Part shown: positions 1 to 8,120 of the stretch, one piece after another
Numbering within the stretch: the first letter of the stretch is position 1
Layout of the letters: every line of letters starts with the position of its first letter
Assembly (NCBI GenBank): GCA_016935295.1
Contig: JAFGRF010000195.1
Location: 1 to 12,219, forward strand
DNA: 12,219 nucleotides
Reading direction: 5' to 3'
Source of the DNA: Caldifarciminota bacterium
GTDB taxonomy: Bacteria > Hydrothermota > Tepidihabitantia > Tepidihabitantales > Tepidihabitantaceae
Translations under genes and position numbers: made by a program
Notes under the pieces: generated by a model
What the model was told of the DNA's origin: nothing
Seen by the model: the letters and a program-made list of their open reading frames with translations, nothing else
Database searches by the model: none

Positions 1-3000
1 ACCGCCCGCGCCAGAGCCGAATTGCGGCACGGGGCACTCCAGAGGTTTCGGGAACTGCAGTTTCCACCCCCCTTGACCCTTGTCGTTCCTTACCTGCCCT
101 CGGCCAAAGCCGAGCCATCGGAAGATAGAAACCAGGCCGCCCGAGTCGGGTATCCGCCTGCGCCGGCTCATACTTAGCCAAGCATCAAGCCCGGCCGCGC
201 TCCTCTCGCGGGCTTCGCGGTCCATAGTGCCCACCTGGATGCCACAGACATCCCTGCCGTCTCGCAGCGCACCAACAAGACCACGGTAGTCGGGAGGTCT
301 CTGGCCAAGGAACTCTAGTATCTTCCTGTGGACGCCGGACCCGCCTCCGAAGAGAAATTCAAAATGCGAACGCTCGGTTGCTTCGCGCGGTGGAAGAGCC
401 CTGCCATCCGTCAAGCGATCAATGTAGTCGTCGGCAAGGAAGATGTCGCCGTGCTCGACTATCTCCTCCACCCGCTGATAGTCCTCATCGCTTGCCTTCT
501 CGCGCACCGCAACAAGCCGTTTCCGCACGCGAGCCTTCTCTCGGGTGCTTCCTTCGGCGATAGTCTTCTCGATACCGAGAATGGTCCTCTCGTGCTCGTC
601 AAAGCGCTCTTCACCAGGAGTACCGCCCTGATGTAGTTCCTCCTCGACACACTCGAGTCGGTTTGACTCCCTTTCGAACTGCCCTTGGTCCACTCGCCCT
701 TTTGCGAATGCGTCCCCCAAGTCTAGGCGGGCGCTATCAGCACGCCGTGAGAGTTTTGCTATCCACTCGGCAACCGATTCGCTTCGGCGAACACGCAGCT
801 CATCCAGCTGTGCAGGATCTGAACCACCGCGCGCCAGCGCATCCACAATGGCCTGTGTTGCCCTGTGGTCGCCGGATTTCAGCCGCAACCCAAATGCTCG
901 AAGCAGATCCGGTAGGCCCCGTCCGATGGCCTCGACGATGGTCCGCAGTTCGTTCCTGGGAGGCTCGACCCCGACAGCCACCGCTTGGTTTTCCTCGGCG
1001 GTACGGGGCCATGGCTGCCATCCCTCGACGCGCCACAGGCCCTCGTTGAGAAGATCGGCAGGCGCTGCCGATGGCCTCGCGAGCTCGGCCTCACCACTCA
1101 ACACCATGCGGAGCGAATCGATCTCTTCCTGTAACAGCCAAGCACCGATGCCAACGGGACCGATGTCGAAGTCGGCGTGACCGAGTTCGCCTTCGAGTTC
1201 ACTCTTAGCGGCGTCGGCAAGGCGACTGACTGACGCCCTCATCGTCTCAAACGGCGCCCTCCAGTAGTCTGCGCCCTTGCCCGGACGCGCCTGCGCAAGC
1301 TTAATCCAGCCCAAGGCCAGCCGTAAGGCATCGAACACGTGACTCTCAAGCTGCGTGCGGGGCGCACCCACCAGAGAATGCCTTGCGCCGTGCTCCTTCC
1401 TCGACCTGTCAATCTCATCGTTGACTAGCTTCCATCCGACCCTGCCGAGCTTGTCGGAACAACTCTTCAGGTAGGATGGGTCATCTCGACCAATGCACTC
1501 CAGAATCTGCGCCACTAGGCCACCGTCCTGCAGCCAGTCCAGCCACATCTTCGTTGCGGGCGCGTACCTTGTCCTGAACTGCTTGGCGTCCTCCCTCCAC
1601 TTGGCCGCGCTCTGCTTGTACTGCTCACACTTAATCTTCCACTCGTCAAGCGTCAGCGCGGCATTGATGAACTCCGGGCCGGGAGTCAGGTTCAGCCTGG
1701 AAAACTCGATGACCTTCTGTACCAACTCGTGTACCGAAGGCCAGTCGTTATGGTGCACAACACTGAGTACGGCCAAGGCGTTGGTCGTCGGAGCCAGCGC
1801 CGCCGGGCGCAAGGCCCCGGCCGTAAGCAGCAGGCGGAGCGCGCGGTTCCACCCAGAGCGTTGGTCTCGGAAGAGGTCCGCGGCCCGAGAACTGCTGAAC
1901 AACTCCCTCAGGACGTTCTGAACCTCGTAGTTGTCCGAGGTTGCGTACGGGGTCAAGGCTAGGGCCTTGAATGCCCAAGCTGGGCATTCCGGGACTTCCT
2001 GCCCGGCCATCAACTCGGACAGCAAGGCAATCCGCCAAGCGATTCCCCGCTCTCCCTCGCGCGCGAGCTTCCAAATCAGCTCACAGATTTCGGCTCCGCG
2101 CTCTGGCTCATTGTCTCCCCTGTCCAACAGCGACTCTGCCACGTTGAGCGAGGAACCTGTTCCCCACAGCGGAGCTGCCTCGGTCGTTTCTTCGCTCGGT
2201 TGCTCGCCTGCCTCCTGCTCGGATTCCAGTTCTGCGACGTCCTTGGCGACCGTGGCCGTCATACCCTCCGAAGCCTCACCTCCCCCACCCACCTGGGATA
2301 TCTCATCGAGCGGAGGCCCCGGCGGCGCGAGGGTAGCCGGTGTCTCTTCGGGTTGAGCGGCAACGCCTGACGAGACGACCGACACCGACGGACCCGCACT
2401 GACCTCGGGGATTACGATCCAAGCGCGGTCGCCGAACTCAACTAGCTCGGCAGTGAAGGGGTATCCCCTTCTTCTGAGCTGTTCCTGGACCGACTCCAGT
2501 TCCTCGCCCTCAAGGTCAAAGGCCCACTCCAGCCATCCCTTCGCACCTCCCGGTCCCGAGTCTATCCACTGTCGGTCGCCAGACCGTAAGGAGTCCTGAA
2601 GCTCACCAGCCGCATCGTCTCTCAACTTCTCCAGCCGCTTGCGCTCATTGGAGGACCGATGTGACACCTTCAGGTTTACCACTCGGTCTGCAAGAAAGGG
2701 GACTATCCGAATGCGGCCCGGCGACGAACTCCTCCGGGCTATCGCCTGCGCGACGCGGTCAATCTCCTGCCGCAACTCCTTCGGTGTCTTCCACTCTTGC
2801 GGCTGAAGGTCCACCTCCGCCCGGTAGGCATCAAGGAACCGGCTCAGCATCGCGGAGGATGCCGAGGCGCTTTCGACGGCGGAAACTACCTCCGCAGGAT
2901 CAACATCCCGACCGAGCTCGACATCCCTTGCCCAGCTCTCCAGCTTCTGAGCTTCGGCGGACAGCGTGCGCTGGAATGCGGTCAGCGCGCTTCGGACGCC

Positions 3001-3447
3001 ATCCTCGGTAGGTTCGAGGTCCCAGAAGCACTTAAAGAAGGCTCCTGCCAGCTGCGCGAGAGGTCTGTCGGCCAGCTCGTCGTTCACGTACTCGTCGATA
3101 TCGGACTCGGCTTTGCTACGGTCGAATGATCCGGGCACTGCGAGCCGCAGACGGTCCACCTCATCAGAGTCTTCAAGGAACTTCTCCAGCGCGAACTCGG
3201 TCAAGTCGCCGGCCTGCTCGGAGAACAAGGCATCATCCAAGCGCTTTCCGTATCCAGCTTCTCTCTGCTGGACCTTGTGGAGCGGATACCCCCTATGCAA
3301 TTTTGCGAAGCGGATCCAGTCAGCGAATGATCTGGGGTACTTGCTGTGGAGGAGACCCACAAGCCGGGTCTTCTGGGGTTCGCTCAGCGCGTTGTAAGCA
3401 CTCTGTAGTTCCTCCCAGGCCTGCTTGGAATATGGTTCACTGCTCAT
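1..3447 (-). CDS. Large unrecognised protein, C-terminus beyond left edge (at least 1149 aa)
   Basis: One uninterrupted reading frame runs from ATG at 3447 to the first base of the window, so the C-terminus is missing. The start is supported by AGGGAG five bases upstream. I do not recognise the family. Residues 1 to about 340 are charged and helical. About 345-430 is a Pro/Gly/Glu/Ser-rich, acidic, low-complexity stretch typical of an interdomain linker. After it comes a helical domain (from about 435) and a Lys/Gln/Trp-rich probable coiled coil around 598-635. A second very charged helical stretch lies at about 930-1010, followed by a Gly/Arg-rich region. No signal peptide, membrane segment, Walker motif or nuclease motif is visible in this part, so a catalytic domain, if any, lies outside. 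Its position downstream of a PD-(D/E)XK protein on the same strand suggests a defence-type large subunit, but that is inference only. Confidence 0.85.
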   Translation of the reverse strand, partial: MSSEPYSKQAWEELQSAYNALSEPQKTRLVGLLHSKYPRSFADWIRFAKLHRGYPLHKVQQREAGYGKRLDDALFSEQAGDLTEFALEKFLEDSDEVDRLRLAVPGSFDRSKAESDIDEYVNDELADRPLAQLAGAFFKCFWDLEPTEDGVRSALTAFQRTLSAEAQKLESWARDVELGRDVDPAEVVSAVESASASSAMLSRFLDAYRAEVDLQPQEWKTPKELRQEIDRVAQAIARRSSSPGRIRIVPFLADRVVNLKVSHRSSNERKRLEKLRDDAAGELQDSLRSGDRQWIDSGPGGAKGWLEWAFDLEGEELESVQEQLRRRGYPFTAELVEFGDRAWIVIPEVSAGPSVSVVSSGVAAQPEETPATLAPPGPPLDEISQVGGGGEASEGMTATVAKDVAELESEQEAGEQPSEETTEAAPLWGTGSSLNVAESLLDRGDNEPERGAEICELIWKLAREGERGIAWRIALLSELMAGQEVPECPAWAFKALALTPYATSDNYEVQNVLRELFSSSRAADLFRDQRSGWNRALRLLLTAGALRPAALAPTTNALAVLSVVHHNDWPSVHELVQKVIEFSRLNLTPGPEFINAALTLDEWKIKCEQYKQSAAKWREDAKQFRTRYAPATKMWLDWLQDGGLVAQILECIGRDDPSYLKSCSDKLGRVGWKLVNDEIDRSRKEHGARHSLVGAPRTQLESHVFDALRLALGWIKLAQARPGKGADYWRAPFETMRASVSRLADAAKSELEGELGHADFDIGPVGIGAWLLQEEIDSLRMVLSGEAELARPSAAPADLLNEGLWRVEGWQPWPRTAEENQAVAVGVEPPRNELRTIVEAIGRGLPDLLRAFGLRLKSGDHRATQAIVDALARGGSDPAQLDELRVRRSESVAEWIAKLSRRADSARLDLGDAFAKGRVDQGQFERESNRLECVEEELHQGGTPGEERFDEHERTILGIEKTIAEGSTREKARVRKRLVAVREKASDEDYQRVEEIVEHGDIFLADDYIDRLTDGRALPPREATERSHFEFLFGGGSGVHRKILEFLGQRPPDYRGLVGALRDGRDVCGIQVGTMDREARERSAAGLDAWLSMSRRRRIPDSGGLVSIFRWLGFGRGQVRNDKGQGGWKLQFPKPLECPVPQFGSGAGG

Positions 3448-3763
3448 TACTACTCCCTAAATCCAGTTGCGGCTTGCCCGGCTCACGCGTAATGGTCGGA
3501 CTATCACGACCAAGGCCATCGATCATCGTCAATACCCCCCAAGCGCGTACCAAGGAGGCGTATATCGGGCGGCTACTTCCCGCAGCCTGAAAGAACGAGG
3601 ATGCGGCACACAAGGCTTGGTCAAATCGACCGCGCGTAGGCCGTATGGGGTCGGCGGACTCAAAAACGCTGGCACGCAGGTGATCCCCACTAGTCCGCAG
3701 AATAGGCTGTCCATCAACGGATGTCAAACAGCTTTCCGGCTCACTCGGCGGCTTCTCGGCCAA
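3437..3763 (-). CDS. Possible small protein, TTG start (108 aa)
   Basis: A 108-codon frame opens with TTG at 3763, preceded by GAGGGA three bases upstream, and an in-frame TAG sits only five codons before it. Its TGA overlaps the ATG of the large gene by 11 bases, an arrangement often seen with translational coupling. The N-terminal half is Pro/Ser-rich. The C-terminal half, from about residue 48, is more protein-like, with hydrophobic and aromatic positions. No family is recognised and codon choice is not decisive. It may be a real leader gene of the operon, or a chance frame in the roughly 500 bases upstream of the large gene, which would then be its 5' control region. Confidence 0.3.
   Translation of the reverse strand: MAEKPPSEPESCLTSVDGQPILRTSGDHLRASVFESADPIRPTRGRFDQALCAASSFFQAAGSSRPIYASLVRAWGVLTMIDGLGRDSPTITREPGKPQLDLGSSNEQ
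3453..3458 (-). promoter_or_regulatory. Ribosome binding site of the large minus-strand gene
   Basis: On the minus strand AGGGAG lies five bases before ATG 3447. It fixes this ATG as the start. Confidence 0.6.
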
Positions 3764-3831
3764 GGTTCCCTCTATAGCCTAGTACTGCGACGGGCGTGCC
3801 GCCATGGACTCCCGGTCAGCAACAGGCCCCT

Positions 3832-3913
3832 GTACCGCATTTGTCCCCCAAAAAGAGTGTGCTGAGAGGACGGCACAAGATGCCGGGCTAACATAAACGC
3901 TTCACTGCGGCAC
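3832..3913. repeat. Intergenic repeat, copy 1
   Basis: Within 3764-3950, which otherwise holds nothing recognisable, there is GTACCGCA (3832-3839) followed by CACAAGATGCCGGGCTAACA (3874-3893). The second block matches 18 of 20 bases at 11981-12000, and the match extends to 30 of 41 over 3873-3913 versus 11980-12020. GTACCGCA also recurs there (11947-11954) in the same order and orientation. In this copy CGGCA/TGCCG can form a 5-bp hairpin (3871-3885) that is not conserved in the other. The copy sits about 40 bases past the stop of the 306-aa gene. Its function is unknown; it could be a cassette boundary, a noncoding RNA part or a dispersed repeat. Confidence 0.5.
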
Positions 3914-3950
3914 GAGGGTCACTAGTCGCGCGGAATCAAGACCAGCATAC

Positions 3951-4871
3951 TCAGAACCGAACACCCTCTTGCCGCTGCGCCCGCCATCTCTCAACGACGT
4001 CACACACTGTGTGGGGCAGGCTTGAGTAGTCGCTGTAGGGCACGGTTGCCTCGCAAGCCTCGCCCCAAGTGATGCAACCCAAGAAGTGCCTCATTAGTTC
4101 TTCTCTCTCGGATTTCTTGAGGTGCGGAAGACTCGCTTCGACGCTCTGGAGCACAATCTCCTCCTCTTCCTTCGCCGCTTGTTCAACGACGAGTATGAAG
4201 GCGAAGGCCTTGCCCCACCGCTCGGCATACTGCTCGACGGCCTCGATGTTGCGCACCACTTGGTTCCGATCTGGAAGCCAGTATACGCGGGCCGACTGCC
4301 TTTCCGTTCGCTTTCCCTCGAAGGCAATGACCGCCTTCTGCGTCTCCAGCAGGCAGTCTACCTCGGTGAACCCCTCAAAGGCCCACCATTTCTTCTCCGA
4401 GGACTCGACGCCACCTTCCCGGAGTGCATCAAGTGCCGTTCGCCGAGCCGCATCCTGCGCTTCAGGACCACGTCGGCCGAAGAGCTCCTCTCTCAGGGGA
4501 ACGCTCTTGCTTGACGGGTCAGGAGGCCAATCGTCTGGAATCACAATGTGCCCCGGGTCCTCCAGCAGCCACCTAAGAAGCCGCTCGGGCGGGGCGAGCG
4601 AGAACTCAAAGCAGTTCTCGTGCCGAATGGAAACCCCGAAGTGGAACTTCACTTCTTGATCCACCCAAGTGCCGTACTCCGGCAGCCACACGGATCGGTC
4701 GTCGGCGTCACCGACAAGCAACGGGGCAAGATCCTGATTCAGAGTGGCTTCACCCAGTAGCTCTGGAATCCAAATCCTGCCAGTCGGGTCGTGAGCCAGG
4801 AGGTTCTGGAAGAAGGGTCGTACCCGCGTCAGCGAGCTGTTGTGGATGCCGATTGGTTTCACTCTATGCAC
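3951..4871 (-). CDS. PD-(D/E)XK-type nuclease-like protein (306 aa)
   Basis: The GTG start at 4871 is chosen because AAAGGAGGA lies five bases upstream. Residues 165-190 carry the core of a PD-(D/E)XK nuclease fold: an acidic/aromatic strand with E170 and D172, then a hydrophobic strand ending in F184-E185-G186-K187-R188. D172, E185 and K187 are the candidate metal-binding and catalytic residues. The following RNQVVRNIEA (202-211) and the hydrophobic strand at 222-230 fit the helix and strand usually found after the catalytic Lys. Residues 1-130 form a separate Trp/Pro-rich N-terminal region, perhaps for target recognition. No signal peptide or membrane segment is seen, so it is probably cytoplasmic and DNA-acting. 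It lies on the same strand as the giant gene but is separated from it by about 500 bases. The nuclease assignment is by motif only; the substrate is unknown. Confidence 0.8.
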   Translation of the reverse strand: MHRVKPIGIHNSSLTRVRPFFQNLLAHDPTGRIWIPELLGEATLNQDLAPLLVGDADDRSVWLPEYGTWVDQEVKFHFGVSIRHENCFEFSLAPPERLLRWLLEDPGHIVIPDDWPPDPSSKSVPLREELFGRRGPEAQDAARRTALDALREGGVESSEKKWWAFEGFTEVDCLLETQKAVIAFEGKRTERQSARVYWLPDRNQVVRNIEAVEQYAERWGKAFAFILVVEQAAKEEEEIVLQSVEASLPHLKKSEREELMRHFLGCITWGEACEATVPYSDYSSLPHTVCDVVERWRAQRQEGVRF

Positions 4872-4875
4872 CTGG

Positions 4876-4884
4876 TCCTCCTTT
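4876..4884 (-). promoter_or_regulatory. Strong ribosome binding site deciding a GTG start
   Basis: On the minus strand AAAGGAGGA precedes GTG 4871, with five bases between GGAGG and the start. It supports GTG over later starts. Confidence 0.7.
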
Positions 4885-4943
4885 GGCGAGGCATTCCGGC
4901 ACAGGCCCCGAGAATTTTACCGACTGCTGCGCAGCACTCAAGG

Positions 4944-6431
4944 TCACCGCATCGCCCGAGCGTGTCCTCCCCACAGCATCCTGAACTCGCGCATCGCGAC
5001 CCGTGCGGTCGCCGCCTCGACCCTGTCGATGAACGCCTGCTCGGCCTGTCCCTCCGGTGAGAATCGGCGTTCGTAGTCCTGCCTTCGCCTGAGCACCCGG
5101 CAGATGGCCGTATGGCTGACATAGTTGCCGCCCTCCCTGAGCAGGAGGTTGCTGAGTTCCCGGCTGCCCAGTTCTGGGTGCCGGCCGGCCAGCTCCAGGA
5201 CCAGCTCGACGTCCCGGCGATCCAGCCGCTCGCGCCTGACCAGGGGTACGTTCCGGCGCGGGAACTGCGCGAGCATCCGGATATACGCCCGGTAGTAGCA
5301 ACCATAGTCCCACCCGACAGCCTCGCGGAGATAGGGCCGGCAGCCGGACGCCGACTCGTCGAACACGCTCAGGAGGTATTCCGCGCGCTTAGGGTCCGGC
5401 CGTCGGCGCCAGCTGCGGACCAGGCCGCGGAGTTCCCGCTCGCACGGGTCGAGCAGCCGGTCGAAGAACTCTGGCGCCAGCTTGTGCCGGAACCGGGCCG
5501 CCCTTCTGCGCAGCGCAGCGACTCCCCATTCCGCGCAGTCACCGCTATCCGCGTGGTACTGCACCGCGTCGATGAAGCACCCCCACTCGACCTGGCGCAG
5601 GACGATGTACCTCAGGTGTGCCGGAGAGATGCCGAACAGCCGGCACACCCTCTTCTTGGCCCTGCTGGCGAAGGGCCTGGACCGGTCGGCGACATTGCCG
5701 CCCCACAGCGTCTCGTAGGCGCGGAAACGCAGCCCAACCTGCTCCGGCCAGCAGCTAGGCAGGTAGTCGCAGAACGGGTTGCGCTGCGGCCGCTGCCGCT
5801 CACGCGACCTCAACGACGGCAGGAAGTCCACAAGGTCTACCCAAGTGGCGCCGATGGCCGAGAGATAGCGGCCGACCGTCCTGACGGTCGGGTCGTTGAC
5901 TGCGCCGGCTTCGAGCAGCCGCACCCGGTTGACGCCCGCCTTGGGCGTGGGGCCCATCAGCCGGCCGACATCCGGCTGGGCCAGGCCGGCGCGCTTCCGG
6001 AGTCGCCGGAGCCGCCGGCCAAGCGCTCGCTGCCTCGTGAGGATGGTCTCGCGGTAGATGGACGACCAACCCCTGGTTCTGCGCTCCCGGATGTCGAGGG
6101 TCGCGGTAGGCTTGCGGTCCTCGGGAACCGTGGCCCAAGCCGCAGGAAGCCAGCTTACGACGTGACCCCAGCGTGCCCCGTTCAGGGCAAGGAGCCGGGC
6201 AACCGTGCTCAGGCGCAGATTGTGACATCTGCCGGACTCGATCCGCCAGACGAACTTGTAGCCGTGGGGCGACTTGAGTCCGAGACCGTTTGCCACGCTC
6301 TTGCGCGACCGGCGCCACTGCCCAGTCAGTCGGATTTCCTGCAGTTTTCCACCGAGAATCCGCCACTGCTCGGGCGTGCAATCCCATGAAACCATCGCTC
6401 GCAGTCTACTTGGAAATACCCGATAGTCCAT
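4944..6431 (-). CDS. Regulator with two XRE-like HTH domains and a C-terminal HTH (495 aa)
   Basis: Two tandem XRE/Cro-type helix-turn-helix units are visible at about 22-95 and 135-205. They share a pattern: LG..L...R, a helix pair, R.E.G or LEAG (W62-R-I-E-S-G; L172-L-E-A-G), then a TV.RYL/TVARLL helix, then GA.W and a hydrophobic helix ending in LP. The rest (210-400) is Arg-rich, helical and not recognised. A third HTH lies at about 405-450 (RELSNLLLREGGNYVSHTAI region), of the winged type seen in some transposases. This points to a DNA-binding regulator acting in the cytoplasm, probably on the adjacent divergent control region. ATG 6431 has no good Shine-Dalgarno; M13 (6395) is an alternative start and also lacks one. 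High GC at third codon positions resembles the AAA+/WG genes. No catalytic DDE triad is evident, so a transposase is not claimed. Confidence 0.82.
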   Translation of the reverse strand: MDYRVFPSRLRAMVSWDCTPEQWRILGGKLQEIRLTGQWRRSRKSVANGLGLKSPHGYKFVWRIESGRCHNLRLSTVARLLALNGARWGHVVSWLPAAWATVPEDRKPTATLDIRERRTRGWSSIYRETILTRQRALGRRLRRLRKRAGLAQPDVGRLMGPTPKAGVNRVRLLEAGAVNDPTVRTVGRYLSAIGATWVDLVDFLPSLRSRERQRPQRNPFCDYLPSCWPEQVGLRFRAYETLWGGNVADRSRPFASRAKKRVCRLFGISPAHLRYIVLRQVEWGCFIDAVQYHADSGDCAEWGVAALRRRAARFRHKLAPEFFDRLLDPCERELRGLVRSWRRRPDPKRAEYLLSVFDESASGCRPYLREAVGWDYGCYYRAYIRMLAQFPRRNVPLVRRERLDRRDVELVLELAGRHPELGSRELSNLLLREGGNYVSHTAICRVLRRRQDYERRFSPEGQAEQAFIDRVEAATARVAMREFRMLWGGHARAMR

Positions 6432-6662
6432 ACTGTACGTAACAACACCTTGAGCATGAATTATTTACCTGGTCTTCGCATCCTGTGCCGACCCCGATTA
6501 CGCATTACGCTTGATTGCCGGCGCCGCAAACTGTTGTTTTACGGTTCATTAGCAGCGTGGGCTGACATAGCTACAAGTTTCGTAAGTTGTTACTGGGGCC
6601 GCAGATGCGCGTGTTTTCGCGCCGCTTCAGGTTTAACCCGAAACTGGATATTTAGGAAGGGT
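6432..6662. promoter_or_regulatory. Divergent control region with clustered TTACG/CGTAA motifs
   Basis: These 231 bases separate the divergent regulator and AAA+ starts and are clearly less GC-rich than the genes. The pentamer TTACG, in either orientation, occurs five times: 6438-6442, 6498-6502, 6505-6509, 6539-6543 and 6581-6585. Two copies form a tandem ATTACGC pair at 6497-6510. GTAACAAC (6439-6446) is repeated inverted as GTTGTTAC (6586-6593), near the two ends of the region. These are good candidates for operator sites of the double-HTH regulator. I could not place convincing -35/-10 boxes in either direction. Confidence 0.5.
6654..6660 (+). promoter_or_regulatory. Ribosome binding site deciding the AAA+ ATPase start
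   Basis: AGGAAGG lies just before ATG 6663. The frame is open back to ATG 6450, but those extra 71 codons encode Cys/Arg/Trp-rich sequence with no domain character and overlap the control region, so 6663 is preferred. Confidence 0.65.
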
Positions 6663-8120
6663 ATGTTAAACAACAAACCCTGCCCGCAGAAGGAAGGCCA
6701 CCACAGGGAGTCCTGGGTGGCAGTTGCCGCCTGGCTGGAAGCCAAGCGCGAGATCGTCGGAATCCGCAAGGACCTGGCCCGGGCCGCGGCGAGTCGGCCC
6801 GGGGAAGGCCGGCGCCAGGCAGTGGAGGGCCTGCGCCGGCGGCTGCACCTGTTGGAGGCAAGGCTCGCCGGCAGTTGCCGCGGTGCAGCAGCCCGGGGCG
6901 AAACCGTCCCCGGTAACGCGCTGTGCCGGGAGCACGAACTCGACCCGCTGGAGCGGGATGTCGTCGAGACGCTGTTCGCGCTCCAGTACGGGCCGGTGGG
7001 ACCCGAGGGAACCCCGGCGCCGACCCTGCGCGAGGTGGTCGCCCTGGTCGGCGCCTCCGACCAAGTCATCGCCGACCAGTGCCTTTCCCGGCTGCTGCCA
7101 TCGCGCCGCAACCGGCTCGTGTCGTCACACCTCATCCGCTTCGACGCCGGAGACCAGGCGCAGTACTGCAACAATCCGACGCTCAACCTGACGCTCGACG
7201 CCGCCCACCATTTCGCCACCGGCACGACGCTCGAGGAAGACGAGGACGAGCAGGAGCAGCCGAAGGCCAGGTCGACACCGGCCCCGGACGTTGCGGCCGC
7301 GCTCGCCAGGGAGGAGGTATTCCTCCCCGGCCCGACGATGACCGGGCTCAACTTCGCGTGGGCGAGGCTGATGAACGGCCCGGTGCTCGACCGCTGGGGC
7401 GTCACGCGGGGGCACGCGCCCAAGCACCTGGCCCTGCTCTTCTACGGCCCGCCCGGGACCGGCAAGAGCCTGACCGCCGGCTGCCTCGCCAGGGCGCTCG
7501 GGAAGGGGCTGGAACGCGTCTGCTGCCCGGACATCCTCGACATGTTCGTCGGGCAATCCGAGAAGAACATCCAGCGCTCGTTCACGCGCGCCGAGCACGA
7601 TGACGCCCTGCTTGTCTTCGACGAGGCGGACGTGATTCTCGGACGGCGCGGCGCCATCCACCGGGCGAGCGACCGCTACGCCAACGCCATCGTCAACACG
7701 GTCCTGACCGCGCTCGACCGCTTCCGCGGCGCGGTCGTCTTCACATCCAACCACGTCGAGTCCCTGGACCCGGCCGCGGCCAACCGAATCAGCCTGAAGG
7801 TGGAGTTCCCGGCACCCGACGCCGAACTCCGCGCGCGGATCTGGCGCGCCAAGCTGCCGCCCGAGACCCCGCGCTCGCAACAGGTTGACTTCGCGGCCCT
7901 GGGACGCGACTACCTGCTCACCGGCCGCCAGATCGCCTCGGCGGTGCTGATCGCGGTGGCGGCCGCGGCCGCACGAATCGGAACCCAGGGCGACGATGCG
8001 CGGGTGGAGATGGCTGACCTGGCGGCCGCAGCCGAGAGCGAAGCCGGCGGCCCGGGCAGCGAGGACCGGCCCCGGCAAATCGGCTTCTCGGCCCCGGGCC
8101 GGGCGGAAGGGGGCTGCTGA
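6663..8120 (+). CDS. AAA+ ATPase of the classical (Cdc48/FtsH-like) AAA type (485 aa)
   Basis: The AAA module is clear: Walker A GPPGTGKS (262-269), a pore-loop-region DMFVGQSEKNIQ, Walker B LLVFDEAD (D320, E321), sensor-1 FTSN (N363), a candidate arginine finger R375, and a small helical subdomain ending in TGRQIASAV. It would hydrolyse ATP as a ring, usually to remodel or unfold a protein partner; no protease domain is attached. Upstream of it are a helical segment (about 15-65), a winged-helix-like region (about 88-175, with LDPLERDVVETLFAL and LREVVALVG), and an acidic linker EEDEDEQEQ near residue 190. The stop overlaps the start of the WG-repeat gene (TGATG), so the two are almost certainly made together. 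The fold call is firm; the substrate is unknown, with the WG protein the obvious candidate partner. Confidence 0.93.
   Translation: MLNNKPCPQKEGHHRESWVAVAAWLEAKREIVGIRKDLARAAASRPGEGRRQAVEGLRRRLHLLEARLAGSCRGAAARGETVPGNALCREHELDPLERDVVETLFALQYGPVGPEGTPAPTLREVVALVGASDQVIADQCLSRLLPSRRNRLVSSHLIRFDAGDQAQYCNNPTLNLTLDAAHHFATGTTLEEDEDEQEQPKARSTPAPDVAAALAREEVFLPGPTMTGLNFAWARLMNGPVLDRWGVTRGHAPKHLALLFYGPPGTGKSLTAGCLARALGKGLERVCCPDILDMFVGQSEKNIQRSFTRAEHDDALLVFDEADVILGRRGAIHRASDRYANAIVNTVLTALDRFRGAVVFTSNHVESLDPAAANRISLKVEFPAPDAELRARIWRAKLPPETPRSQQVDFAALGRDYLLTGRQIASAVLIAVAAAAARIGTQGDDARVEMADLAAAAESEAGGPGSEDRPRQIGFSAPGRAEGGC

Noticed and set aside
1..3397. Several 100-150-codon plus-strand frames opposite the giant gene
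   Set aside because: The minus frame is open for 1149 codons with a good start; the plus frames are Ser/Arg/Pro-rich shadows.
3501..3532. Promoter for the giant gene (minus-strand TTGACG at 3532-3527 with TGATAG/GTGATA)
   Set aside because: The spacing is 19-20 bases and the -10 match is poor, so it is too weak to annotate.
3860..3953. Integron attC site after the 306-aa gene
   Set aside because: GTTAGCC on the minus strand resembles the core site, but no matching inverted partner is found, the other repeat copy has GTAAGCC, and no integrase is in the window.
5112..6389. Long plus-strand open frame (425 codons) opposite the regulator
   Set aside because: It is Pro/Ala/Arg-rich without domains and lies antisense to a protein with clear HTH motifs; such mirror frames are expected in GC-rich genes.
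6450..6662. 71-residue N-terminal extension of the ATPase from ATG 6450
   Set aside because: No ribosome binding site was seen at 6450, the composition is unlike protein, it overlaps the control region, and ATG 6663 has AGGAAGG just upstream.
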